Assembly (NCBI RefSeq): GCF_000380965.1
Contig: NZ_KB905554.1
Location: forward strand, 84,579 to 148,578
DNA length: 64,000 bases
From: Paenibacillus ginsengihumi DSM 21568
Lineage (GTDB): Bacteria; Bacillota; Bacilli; Paenibacillales; NBRC-103111
Reading direction: 5' to 3'
Below, one piece after another: positions 1 to 7,784 of the stretch. Every line of letters starts with the position of its first letter. Positions within the stretch are counted from its first letter, which is position 1. The position numbers and the translations under genes are program-made. The notes under the pieces are model-generated. The model did not search any database. It was not told where the DNA came from and saw only the letters and a program-made list of their open reading frames with translations.

Positions 1-148
1 CAACGGGCGCTATGCCCGCTGTGCGCTTTCGAGCGATGCTGCGGCCCCCAATTCGAGCCGGACCTGGTCCCGCAGGCTCCCATCGGCGGATCGAAACAGG
101 AGCCACAGGCATCCCGCCGGATACGAGACGGCTTCCGCGGGGAGAGGG

Positions 149-208
149 CCTATGCCGAGCGATTCCCGTCATCGGTCGTCACCTGCGGTGCCTGAAAATT
201 CGCCGGAG
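149..208. repeat. Dispersed repeat R2, copy 1
   Basis: A block of about 60 bp beginning CCTATGCCGAGCGATTCC and continuing through GGTCGTCACCTGCGGTGCC to GAAAATT. Closely similar blocks occur at 6023-6085 and 61540-61600, in the same orientation and always in gene-free DNA. No open frame here looks coding. In copies 1 and 3 it precedes the palindromic module R1, so it may be part of a larger composite element. Confidence 0.7.
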
Positions 209-221
209 GATTCCGTCCAAT

Positions 222-380
222 TTTTCAAGATAGACGCCCATGCCGCTCGCGCAGCACCATCAGAAGATGAAAATGAGCTGCGGGCCCGGGGCTATTTTCA
301 AGATAGACGCCCATGCCGCTCGCGCAGCACCATCAGAAGATGAAAATGGGGCGCGGGCCCGGCGCTATTTTCAAGATAGC
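222..380. repeat. 73-bp tandem repeat (R3), two full units plus a partial
   Basis: Units start at 222, 295 and 368 with TTTTCAAGATAG, giving a period of 73 bp. Units 1 and 2 are nearly identical, through CGCTCGCGCAGCACCATC, AGAAGATGAAAAT and CGGGCCCGG. The third is cut off after about 13 bp, where the palindromic module R1 begins. A diverged single relative lies at 6485-6537. The short open frames that run through it are products of the repeat. Confidence 0.85.
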
Positions 381-616
381 AAATGTTGTATTTTGTACAA
401 CAAAAACGGGGGAATAACCCCTCTTTGCGGCTCAATGTTGCACTTTGTGCAACATTTTGAGCGATGTTTCCGGGTTTGGGGCCAATTTCGCCCAAATTGT
501 TGCACGAAATACAACATTACCCTTCTTCTGGTGCGAAGAGGCCGGAAAATGTTGTATTTTTTGCAGGATTCGTCGCCTTATGCACCTGGGAAGGGGCCGC
601 GCTAATGCGAAGTTCA
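381..616. repeat. Palindromic repeat module R1, copy A
   Basis: About 235 bp with four related units: TGTTGTATTTTGTACAACA at 384, TGTTGCACTTTGTGCAACA at 436, TGTTGCACGAAATACAACA at 498 and a half unit TGTTGTATTTTTTGCAGG at 550. Start-to-start spacings are 52, 62 and 52 bp. The whole block, including the DNA between units and the trailing GCGAAGTTCA, recurs at 61634-61870. This is direct sequence observation; function is unknown. Confidence 0.9.
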
Positions 617-663
617 GGGGTCGCTGCTTGAGTATCGGTCGCAGCAAAGTATAGATTTGTACG

Positions 664-690
664 AAAACCTTGCCCAAAGCAAGGTTTTTC
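664..690 (+). terminator. Terminator-like hairpin at the end of the 5' repeat cluster
   Basis: AAAACCTTGC, loop CCAAA, GCAAGGTTTT followed by TC: a 10-bp stem running into a T-tract. The preceding bases (TATAGATTTGTACGA) and the hairpin have a diverged counterpart at about 62024-62076, which follows the second copy of module R1. No gene upstream on the plus strand explains it, so it may end an unknown transcript made from the repeat module. The rest of 697-1084 holds only degenerate repeat-like sequence. Confidence 0.55.
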
Positions 691-784
691 TTAAATTTAG
701 AAGCGCAGTACAAGAGCGGGCTTGCAATGATGATGGATAATATTCCTTTTCATTAAATATAATCCATAAAATGGTGTAAAGTGA

Positions 785-960
785 CGGAGCGATGCTGCAT
801 TGTGTCCATTCCGTGCAATATTTTGGGCGGTATGCTGCAAAGTTTATGTCGTCGGATGCTGTGGAGCCAAAATGTGCTGTGCGAAAGGCATGATCCCCTC
901 TCTTTTCGCCGAAATCAAAGGGGAAATGTGGTATTTATTGCGCCGCGCCGCCAAGCAATC
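785..960. repeat. Possible degenerate copy of module R1
   Basis: The string GATGCTGCATTGTGTCC...CGTGCAATATTTTGGGCGGTATG resembles the second palindrome of R1 and its flank, and AAATGTGGTATTTATTGCGCCG resembles the fourth unit and its flank. Similarity is partial and judged by eye only. Confidence 0.3.
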
Positions 961-1084
961 GATCTTTCCTTTTCAAAGGACGCTGAAAGGGGCGGAGATG
1001 AGCTAATAGGGCTATGCATTCCTTGCTTTTTGCGATATGATAGGGTCTAACGAAGAACAGCGGTTCGATTTGGGGAGAGAAACG

Positions 1085-1921
1085 ATGAATTTTACGAAAA
1101 TGCAGGGCCTTGGCAACGATTTTATCGTCTTTGCGGGGGATACGGAGCTTCCTGCGAACGCGTCCGACCTTGCGCTGAAGCTGTGCGACCGCCATTTCGG
1201 GATCGGCGCCGACGGGCTCGTTTATTTGCTGCCTTCACAGAAGGCCGACTATATGATGCGCATTATCAATTCCGACGGCACGGAAGCGGAGCAGTGCGGC
1301 AACGCCATCCGTTGTGCCGCCAAATATATATATGACCACGGGATGGTCGATCCGTCGCGGACCGAGCTGCGGATCGAGACGATCGGAGCGGGGCCGCAGC
1401 AGGTGCAGCTGACCGTAGACGGCGGCGCTGTGCGCGCGGTTCGCGTCGATATGGGCGAGCCGGTGCTCGACGGCCTGTCCGTGCCGACGACGATCGCCAA
1501 GGAGCGCGTTGTCGATCAGCCGATTCAGGTGGACGGCCGCGAATTCCGGTTTACGGCCGTGTCGATGGGCAATCCGCACTGCGTCATTTTCGTGGAGGAC
1601 GCCGCCGAAATCGACCTGCACGTCTGGGGGCCGAAGCTGGAGAACCATCCGACGTTTCCGCGGCGCGTCAACGTCGAGTTCGCTACCGTCCGCGGCCGCG
1701 GGCATGCCGACATGCGCGTCTGGGAGCGGGGAGTCGGCCCGACGCTGGCCTGCGGGACAGGCGCCTGCGCGACGCTGGTCGCCTCCGTGCTGAACGGCAA
1801 GACGGAGCGGGCGGCGACGATTTCGCTGCCGGGCGGCGACTTGTTCATCGAGTGGGACGAGCGCGATAACAGAGTGTATATGACAGGACCGGCGGAAATC
1901 GTGTTTAAAGGCACGTTATAA
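1085..1921 (+). CDS. dapF: Diaminopimelate epimerase
   Basis: Converts LL- to meso-diaminopimelate for lysine and peptidoglycan synthesis. The 278-residue product has family length. It shows the N-terminal GLGNDF motif, NSDGTEAEQCGNAIRC with the first catalytic Cys at about residue 71, and TLACGTGACATL with the second at about 222. I chose ATG 1085, preceded by GGGGAGAGAAACG, over an upstream in-frame ATG at 1037 that adds residues absent from the family. A TATGAT hexamer near 1035 could be a -10 box, but no good -35 is visible. yitJ follows after 31 bp and is probably co-transcribed. Confidence 0.97.
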   Translation: MNFTKMQGLGNDFIVFAGDTELPANASDLALKLCDRHFGIGADGLVYLLPSQKADYMMRIINSDGTEAEQCGNAIRCAAKYIYDHGMVDPSRTELRIETIGAGPQQVQLTVDGGAVRAVRVDMGEPVLDGLSVPTTIAKERVVDQPIQVDGREFRFTAVSMGNPHCVIFVEDAAEIDLHVWGPKLENHPTFPRRVNVEFATVRGRGHADMRVWERGVGPTLACGTGACATLVASVLNGKTERAATISLPGGDLFIEWDERDNRVYMTGPAEIVFKGTL

Positions 1922-1952
1922 TGTTTATCATGGGAAGGTAGGGGACGTTTCC

Positions 1953-3860
1953 GTGAAACCGGATTTGAGAGAAATATTGAAAGGCCGCGTGCTGGTAGGC
2001 GACGGCGCGATGGGGACCTACTTGTACCAGATGGGCTTTCCCGTAGGCATTTCCTACGAGGAATTGAATTTGCTGAAGCCGGAGGTCATCGCCGACGTGC
2101 ATCGGCGGTATTACGACGCGGGAGCGCGGCTGATCGAGACGAACACGTTCTCGGCCAACCGCGAGAAGCTGTCCAAATACGGGCTGGAGCAGGAGGTCGA
2201 GGCGATCAACCGCGCCGGCGTCGAGCTGGCCCGCAAGGCGGTCGGCGACGACGCTTACGTCGTCGGCTCGATCGGTTCGATCCGCGCGGGCAAGCGAAAA
2301 AATGTACGCACGGCCAAGGTCGAGGAAGATCTTAGACAGCAGATCGAGGTGCTGCTCGATACGCCGGTGGACGGCCTGCTGCTCGAGTCGTTCTACGATT
2401 TGGAGGAGCTGCTGATCGCGCTCAAGACGATTCGCCAACTCAGCGCCATTCCGGTCATTTGCCAGTTCGCAAGCGAAGGAACGGGCAATACGCAGGACGG
2501 CGTTCCCTTGGAAGAGGCGTTCCGCAGGCTGATGGATCACGGCGCGGACATCGTGGGCTTCAACTGCCGCAGCGGCCCGAACGCGCTGCTGCGCTCGCTG
2601 GAGAAGGTTGCCGGCATGGAAGGCGCGCCGCCGTTCTCGATTTTCCCGAACGCCGGCATTCCCGATTATGTGGACGGCAGATATACGTATGCTGCCACGC
2701 CGGAATATTTTGCCGAGACGGCGCGCAAATTCGCCGATCTCGGGGCGCGGATCATCGGCGGCTGCTGCGGGACGACGCCGGAGCATATCGAGGCGATGGC
2801 CCGCTCCCTGGCCGGCTATACTCCTCGCGAGGGGGGCGCGGCCGCGGACGGAGCGGAAGCGGGAGCCGACGCGCCGACGGAGCCGGGCATTGCGCTTGTG
2901 CGCCAGCAGGAGGCGCCGGCGGCGCCTGCCGAGCCGACGATCGTCGATCTCGTCAAGCGGCGCCATACGGTCATCGTCGAGCTGGACCCGCCGCGCGATC
3001 TCGATATCGCCAAGTTCATGCAGGGGGCCAAAGCGCTCAAGGAAGCGCACGCCGACGCGCTGACGATGGCTGACAACTCCTTGGCCGTTACGCGCATGAG
3101 CAATCTGGCGCTGGGCAGTCTCGTCAAGGAGAAGATCGGGATTCGCCCGCTCGTTCATATCGCTTGCCGCGACCGCAACATGATCGGAACGCAGTCGCAT
3201 ATGATGGGGCTGCATGCGCTCGGCATCGACCATGTGCTGGCCGTCACCGGCGATCCGGCCCGGTTCGGCGATCTGCCCGGTTCGAGCTCGGTCTACGACC
3301 TGACGTCCTTCGAAATCATCCGCATGATCAAGCAGCTGAACGAAGGCGTCGCGTTCTCGGGCAAGCCGCTCAAGAAGAAGGCGGGCTTCATCGTCGGGGC
3401 TGCGTTCAACCCCAACGTCAAATATTTGGACAAAGCGGTGCAGCGGCTCGAGCGCAAGATCGGGGCCGGCGCGGATTACATCATGACCCAGCCGATCTAC
3501 GATGCGGAGATGTTTGGCAAGCTGCGCGAAGCGACCCGGCATCTGGATATCCCGATCTTCGTGGGCATCATGCCGCTGGCGAGCGGCAACAACGCCGAAT
3601 ATTTGCACAACGAGGTGCCGGGGATTCAGCTGTCCGACGACGTCCGCCAGCGCATGGCGGGGCTCAGCGGGCCGGAAGGCCGCTCCATGGGCGTGCAGAT
3701 CGCCAAGGAGCTGCTGGATGCGGCGATGGAGCATTTTAACGGCATTTATTTGATGACCCCGTTCCTTGCGTACGAGATGACCGTGGAGCTGACCCGCTAC
3801 GTCTGGGAAAAGGCTGGACGCAGTGACATTCCCCTTGTACCGGCAAGGAAAATCAATTAA
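1953..3860 (+). CDS. yitJ: Bifunctional homocysteine S-methyltransferase / 5,10-methylenetetrahydrofolate reductase
   Basis: A two-domain methionine-synthesis protein of 635 residues. Residues 1-285 form the homocysteine methyltransferase barrel, with GDGAMGTYL near the start, NTFSANR, and the zinc-binding Cys of GFNCRSGP and GGCCGTTPEHI. A linker of about 45 residues rich in Ala, Glu and Gly follows. Residues 335-635 form the MTHFR domain (VELDPPRDLDIAKF, ADNSLAVTRMSNLAL, LAVTGDPARFGD). The start is GTG 1953 with a GGTAGGGGACG ribosome site. The gene lies between dapF and yloC. No S-box leader fits in the 31-bp gap upstream, so any SAM control would have to act elsewhere. Confidence 0.95.
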   Translation: MKPDLREILKGRVLVGDGAMGTYLYQMGFPVGISYEELNLLKPEVIADVHRRYYDAGARLIETNTFSANREKLSKYGLEQEVEAINRAGVELARKAVGDDAYVVGSIGSIRAGKRKNVRTAKVEEDLRQQIEVLLDTPVDGLLLESFYDLEELLIALKTIRQLSAIPVICQFASEGTGNTQDGVPLEEAFRRLMDHGADIVGFNCRSGPNALLRSLEKVAGMEGAPPFSIFPNAGIPDYVDGRYTYAATPEYFAETARKFADLGARIIGGCCGTTPEHIEAMARSLAGYTPREGGAAADGAEAGADAPTEPGIALVRQQEAPAAPAEPTIVDLVKRRHTVIVELDPPRDLDIAKFMQGAKALKEAHADALTMADNSLAVTRMSNLALGSLVKEKIGIRPLVHIACRDRNMIGTQSHMMGLHALGIDHVLAVTGDPARFGDLPGSSSVYDLTSFEIIRMIKQLNEGVAFSGKPLKKKAGFIVGAAFNPNVKYLDKAVQRLERKIGAGADYIMTQPIYDAEMFGKLREATRHLDIPIFVGIMPLASGNNAEYLHNEVPGIQLSDDVRQRMAGLSGPEGRSMGVQIAKELLDAAMEHFNGIYLMTPFLAYEMTVELTRYVWEKAGRSDIPLVPARKIN

Positions 3861-3884
3861 AATAGGTTAATGGATGTGAATGCC

Positions 3885-4763
3885 ATGTTGCGAAGCATGA
3901 CCGGTTTCGGACAAGCAGCCCGCACCGTAGCAGGCATGGCGCTGCATATCGATCTGAAATCGGTCAATCACCGGTATTGCGAGGTGGTCGTTCGGCTGCC
4001 GAGGGAGCTGGCAAGCTACGAGGACCTGCTGAGGAAAGCGGTGATGCAGCGCATCAAGCGCGGACGTCTGGACCTTTTCTTGTCGGTCGAGCGGGAGAAG
4101 GAGGCCGAGCAGGCTGTCGGCATCGACTGGCGGCTGGCCGACGCATACGTGGAAGCGGCTGCGAAGCTCAAGGAGCGCTACGGGCTGGAGGATGCGCTGA
4201 CGCCTCGCGATTTGCTGGAGCTTCCGGGTGTGGCTGCCGTTCGGGAGGCGCCGGAGGCGCCCGCGGAGGAGATCGAACGGGCGCTGCTGGACTGCGTGAA
4301 CGATGCGCTTGACCAGCTTGCCAGCATGCGGGAGAAGGAAGGCGCCAATCTGCAGAACGATCTAGAGTCCAGGCTCGCTTCATTGGAATCGTATCGCCTG
4401 GCAGCGGCGCAGCTGGCGGGCAGAGCCGTCCGGGAATACGGAGAGAAGCTGAAGGCCCGGGTGCGCGAGCTGCTGCAGACGGATCCGGACGAAGCAAGGC
4501 TGGCTATGGAAATCGCTTTGTTCGCGGACCGCGCCAATATCGACGAAGAATTAACAAGGCTGCACAGCCATTCGATCCAGTTCGGAGAGCTGCTGCGCGC
4601 CAGGGAGCCGGTCGGACGCAAGCTTGATTTTCTTGTGCAAGAGATGAATCGGGAAGTGAACACGATCGGCTCGAAGGCGAACTTGTCGGAGCTCACGGCG
4701 CTTGTCGTCGATATGAAGGCAGAGCTGGAGAAAATGAGAGAGCAGATTCAAAATATCGAATAG
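3885..4763 (+). CDS. yloC: YicC/YloC family endoribonuclease
   Basis: The protein begins MLRSMTGFGQA, the signature start of the YicC/YloC family. It contains KSVNHRYCEV near residue 35 and ends with the conserved block from FLVQEMNREVNTIGSKA onward. At 292 residues it has family length. Members are reported to act as endoribonucleases. ATG 3885 is preferred over ATG 3870 because it gives the family N-terminus. It is the first gene of the conserved yloC-remA-gmk-rpoZ order. The 66 bp after it contain TTGACA at 4771 but no properly spaced -10. Confidence 0.93.
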   Translation: MLRSMTGFGQAARTVAGMALHIDLKSVNHRYCEVVVRLPRELASYEDLLRKAVMQRIKRGRLDLFLSVEREKEAEQAVGIDWRLADAYVEAAAKLKERYGLEDALTPRDLLELPGVAAVREAPEAPAEEIERALLDCVNDALDQLASMREKEGANLQNDLESRLASLESYRLAAAQLAGRAVREYGEKLKARVRELLQTDPDEARLAMEIALFADRANIDEELTRLHSHSIQFGELLRAREPVGRKLDFLVQEMNREVNTIGSKANLSELTALVVDMKAELEKMREQIQNIE

Positions 4764-4829
4764 TTTTATTTTGACAAGACTTTCTTTAATCTCCTCTTTC
4801 GTTGAAGAAAGATATCAGGGGGAACCAAC

Positions 4830-5090
4830 ATGGCGATCAAATTAATCAATATCGGTTTCGGCAACATCGTATCCGCCAACCGCATCATTTCGATCGTAAG
4901 CCCGGAGTCGGCCCCGATCAAGCGGATCATTCAGGAAGCGAGAGACCGCCACATGCTGATTGATGCGACCTACGGACGCCGAACCCGCGCCGTGATCATC
5001 ACGGACAGCGATCATGTGATCTTGTCCGCCGTACAGCCAGAGACCGTAGCACACCGATTATCCAACAAGGACGATGATCATGACGAGTAA
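4830..5090 (+). CDS. remA: Extracellular matrix regulator RemA (DUF370)
   Basis: An 86-residue DNA-binding protein of the RemA/YlzA family, which in Bacillus activates biofilm matrix operons. Recognisable segments are [31 protein letters not shown] and the basic [10 protein letters not shown]. The start is ATG 4830 behind CAGGGGGA. Its last bases overlap the start of gmk, as is usual in this cluster. Confidence 0.95.
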   Translation: MAIKLINIGFGNIVSANRIISIVSPESAPIKRIIQEARDRHMLIDATYGRRTRAVIITDSDHVILSAVQPETVAHRLSNKDDDHDE

Positions 5091-5718
5091 TCAATACGTT
5101 TCCCCTGCGGAGAGAGGGATTCTGATTGTGCTCTCCGGCCCGTCCGGAGTAGGCAAAGGCACCGTATGCAAAGCGCTGCGCGGCAAGGCGCCGGAGCTTG
5201 TATATTCGGTATCGGCGACCACCCGCTCGCCCCGGGAAGGGGAAGTGGACGGGGTCAACTATTTTTTTAAAACGAGAGAGCAGTTCCAGCGGCTGATCGA
5301 TGAGGATCAGATGCTGGAGTGGGCCGAATACGTCGGCAATCTCTACGGCACGCCCCGCAAATTCGTAGAAGATACGCTGGCCGAGGGCAAAGACATCATC
5401 TTGGAAATCGAAGTGCAGGGCGCTCTCAAGGTACGCCAGAAATTCCCCGAGGGAGTGTTTATTTTCCTGCTGCCGCCGTCCATGAATGAGCTGCAGAACC
5501 GGATTGAAGGTCGCGGCACCGAATCCGAGGAATCCATTCGCAGCCGGATGTCCGTTGCCATGGAGGAAATCCGCTTGATGGAGCACTACGATTACGCCAT
5601 CGTCAACGATCAGGTTGACTTGGCGTGCTCGCGGATTCAAGCGATCATCGCAGCGGAGCACTGCCGCAAGGATCGCATGGTGAACAAAATCAAACATTGG
5701 ATGGCCGAGGTGAAGTGA
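5080..5718 (+). CDS. gmk: Guanylate kinase
   Basis: Phosphorylates GMP to GDP. The P-loop is [11 protein letters not shown], followed by the GMP-binding [19 protein letters not shown] and YGTP. About 212 residues. ATG 5080 is preferred over ATG 5074 because the AAGG ribosome site at 5067-5070 is 9 nt from the former and only 3 nt from the latter. It overlaps remA by 11 nt and is followed within 2 nt by rpoZ. Confidence 0.96.
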   Translation: MTSNQYVSPAERGILIVLSGPSGVGKGTVCKALRGKAPELVYSVSATTRSPREGEVDGVNYFFKTREQFQRLIDEDQMLEWAEYVGNLYGTPRKFVEDTLAEGKDIILEIEVQGALKVRQKFPEGVFIFLLPPSMNELQNRIEGRGTESEESIRSRMSVAMEEIRLMEHYDYAIVNDQVDLACSRIQAIIAAEHCRKDRMVNKIKHWMAEVK

Positions 5719-5719
5719 C

Positions 5720-5935
5720 GTGTTGTATCCTTCCATTGACCGTTTGCTCGATAAAGTCGACAGCAAATATTCGCTGGTGGTGGCTGCCGCCAAGCGGGCG
5801 CGCATGCTGCGCGACGGCGCCAAGACCGAAGTGAAGCAGCAGAAATCGCACAAGTTCGTCGGGCTCTCGCTCGAGGAAATTTACGAGGGACAAATCTCCT
5901 ACGAGAAGCTGCAGTCAAAAGAAACGCTCAAGTAA
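5720..5935 (+). CDS. rpoZ: DNA-directed RNA polymerase omega subunit
   Basis: A 71-residue protein starting MLYPSIDRLLDKVDSKYSL, with RARMLRDGA and a C-terminal YEGQISYEKL typical of Bacillota omega. It helps assemble RNA polymerase. The start is GTG 5720, one base after the gmk stop, with GAGGTGAAG inside gmk as ribosome site. It is the last gene of this operon and is followed directly by a strong terminator. Confidence 0.95.
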   Translation: MLYPSIDRLLDKVDSKYSLVVAAAKRARMLRDGAKTEVKQQKSHKFVGLSLEEIYEGQISYEKLQSKETLK

Positions 5936-5937
5936 AA

Positions 5938-5966
5938 AACAACCCTTTGCGGTTGTTATTTTTTTT
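5938..5966 (+). terminator. Rho-independent terminator after rpoZ
   Basis: AACAACC, loop CTTTGC, GGTTGTT, then ATTTTTTTT. It closes the dapF/yloC-rpoZ block. Confidence 0.9.
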
Positions 5967-6022
5967 CAAAGCTTTGATGCTGATTATTGGCCGAAGGACT
6001 CGTCTTTAATGATCAGGGAGAC

Positions 6023-6085
6023 GCCTATGACGAACGATTTCTTTCGTCGTCGGTCGTCGCCTTCGGTGTTGAAAATTTGTCGGCG
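6023..6085. repeat. Dispersed repeat R2, copy 2
   Basis: GCCTATGACGAACGATTTC...CGTCGGTCGTCGCCTTCGGTGTTGAAAATTTGTCG matches 149-208 and 61540-61600 over about 60 bp. It lies in the 610-bp gene-free interval between rpoZ and coaBC. Confidence 0.65.
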
Positions 6086-6136
6086 TATACCGCCACGTGA
6101 AGTTCGAACGAGAACGTGAAGTGTCTCTTCATGCTC

Positions 6137-6360
6137 GCTGGCCTAGGGGGGCTGTTTTGCCGGGCAAACCTTAAGCTAACGCTAGCCAGAGAGCTTATTT
6201 CCCTCGAAACGCTCGATTTGGCTCTAACGCAAGTGAGCAGCCTTACTTCGGCATTTTGGGCTACCCGATTCAGCGTTTCTGACCAAATAGCGTTACTACG
6301 TTTCGTTACATTTTAAAAAAGGTACAATTCAGCAAAATAGCTTTTGTCATCAGCGTTAGA
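6137..6360. repeat. Dispersed repeat R4, copy 1
   Basis: About 225 bp closely related to 34291-34515. Shared strings include CCTTAAGCTAACG, GAGCTTATTTC, CGAAACGCTCGATTTG, CGCAAGTGAGCAGCC, CCGATTCAGCGTTTCTGACC, CTACGTTTCGTTACATTT and ATTCAGCAAAATAGC. The copies differ by scattered substitutions and small indels, which suggests an old dispersed element. Neither strand has a credible reading frame. Confidence 0.85.
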
Positions 6361-6484
6361 GGTTCGGAAGTTAGAGGTTCGGAAGCTTCGGCAGGGGCGC
6401 AGGAAGGGACAGCGCAGGAAGGAACAGCACAGGAATGGGCAGCACGGGAAGAAGCAGCTGTTGAAAAGAACACGGCTTGGGAGG

Positions 6485-6537
6485 CTTGCGCCGCGCCATC
6501 TGAAGATGAAAATAGGCTGCGGGACCGGCGCTATGCC
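6485..6537. repeat. Single diverged relative of repeat R3
   Basis: CTTGCGCCGCGCCATCTGAAGATGAAAATAGGCTGCGGGACCGGCGCTATG aligns with the middle of the 73-bp unit at 222-368. It lies about 40 bp upstream of coaBC. The long in-frame extension of the coaBC frame back to 6344 is made of this repeat and is not coding. Confidence 0.55.
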
Positions 6538-6577
6538 TATGAGGAATGAGACAGACAACGTTCAGGGAGGAGATCGG

Positions 6578-7783
6578 ATGCTAAGCGGGAAGACGATCGT
6601 ACTTGGAGTTTGCGGTGGCATCGCCGCATATAAGGCTGCTGCGCTTTGCAGCAAGCTGACGCAGGCCGGGGCGGACGTGCGGGTGATCATGACGGAGTCC
6701 GCGGCCAAATTCGTCGCGCCGCTGACGTTTCAGACGTTGTCGAGGAATCCGGTAGCGATCGATACGTTCGACGAGAAGGACCCGTCGGTCGTCGCCCATA
6801 TCGATCTCGCCGATCGGGCCGATCTGTTCCTGATCGCCCCGGCGACGGCCAACATGATCGCGAAAATCGCGCTGGGGCTCGGCGACGACATGCTGAGCAC
6901 GACGGCGCTGGCCACGACGGCGCCGATCTTCATCGCGCCCGCCATGAATGTGCACATGTACGCGAATCCCGCCGTTCAGCACAATATGCGAATCCTTGCG
7001 GAAAGAGGGGTTCGCTTCGTCGAGCCGGGAACCGGGCAGTTGGCCTGCGGCTACGTCGGCAAAGGGCGGCTGGCCGAGCCGGAGCAGATCGCGGAGGCCG
7101 TCGCTGCCTTCTTTCGCGGGGGGCGGCCGCTTGCAGGCAAGCGGGTGCTCGTGACGGCCGGCGCGACGGTGGAGCGCATCGATCCCGTCCGCTATTTGAC
7201 GAACGACTCGTCCGGCAAGATGGGCTATGTGATTGCGGCGGCCGCGGCGGCGATGGGCGCCGACGTGACGCTGATCACCGGCAAGGCGACGGCGCCGCTG
7301 CCAGGCGGCGTGCGGACGGTGCGGGTGGAATCGGCCGCCCAAATGCTGGATGCCGTGCTGGATAGGCTGGACGGGCAGGATATCGTCATCAAAGCCGCGG
7401 CCGTCGCCGATTACCGCCCTGCGCAGACGTTCGAGCAAAAAATAAAGAAAACGGAAGAAGAAATGACGCTAAAGCTCGTCAAAAATCCGGATATATTGCA
7501 GGCTATCGGCGAGCGCAAGACACGGCAGCTCGTCATCGGCTTTGCGGCCGAGACGCACCGGGTGGAAGAGTTTGCGCTGGACAAGCTGCGCCGCAAGCGC
7601 TGCGATCTGCTGGTCGCCAACGACGTGACCGAGCCGGGGGCGGGCTTCGGCATCGATACGAATATCGTCCGCATTTTCGATGCGAACGGGCTCGTCGAGG
7701 CGCTTCCCCTGATGAGCAAGCGGGAGGTGGCGGAGCGTCTGCTGGCGCTTGCGGCGTCCCGCCTCGAACGGGAGAGGGAGTAG
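6578..7783 (+). CDS. coaBC: Bifunctional phosphopantothenoylcysteine decarboxylase / phosphopantothenate-cysteine ligase
   Basis: Carries out two steps of coenzyme A synthesis. The N-terminal flavin domain starts MLSGKTIVLGVCGGIAAYKA and has PAMNVHMY around residue 125 and ACGYVGKGRLAEP. The C-terminal ligase domain from about residue 185 has VTAGATVERIDPVRYLTN and KNPDIL. It has 401 residues, normal length. ATG 6578 is chosen over the open frame from 6344 because it has a GGGAGGAGATCGG ribosome site and the family N-terminus. It is the first gene of the run to rpe; priA starts 2 nt after its stop. Confidence 0.96.
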   Translation: MLSGKTIVLGVCGGIAAYKAAALCSKLTQAGADVRVIMTESAAKFVAPLTFQTLSRNPVAIDTFDEKDPSVVAHIDLADRADLFLIAPATANMIAKIALGLGDDMLSTTALATTAPIFIAPAMNVHMYANPAVQHNMRILAERGVRFVEPGTGQLACGYVGKGRLAEPEQIAEAVAAFFRGGRPLAGKRVLVTAGATVERIDPVRYLTNDSSGKMGYVIAAAAAAMGADVTLITGKATAPLPGGVRTVRVESAAQMLDAVLDRLDGQDIVIKAAAVADYRPAQTFEQKIKKTEEEMTLKLVKNPDILQAIGERKTRQLVIGFAAETHRVEEFALDKLRRKRCDLLVANDVTEPGAGFGIDTNIVRIFDANGLVEALPLMSKREVAERLLALAASRLERERE

Positions 7784-7784
7784 C

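Noticed and set aside
384..567. CRISPR-like appearance of the regularly spaced palindromes
   Set aside because: Only four diverged units, alternating spacer lengths of 33-43 bp that are themselves conserved between the two copies, and no cas genes.
1922..1952. S-box (SAM) riboswitch before yitJ
   Set aside because: Only 31 bp separate dapF and yitJ, too short for the element.
1905..3734. 609-codon minus-strand frame opposite yitJ
   Set aside because: Antisense shadow of a high-GC gene; His/Arg/Asp-rich with no recognisable domain.
4771..4800. Promoter for remA with TTGACA at 4771
   Set aside because: No -10 hexamer at 16-18 nt; TTTAAT is only 8 nt away.
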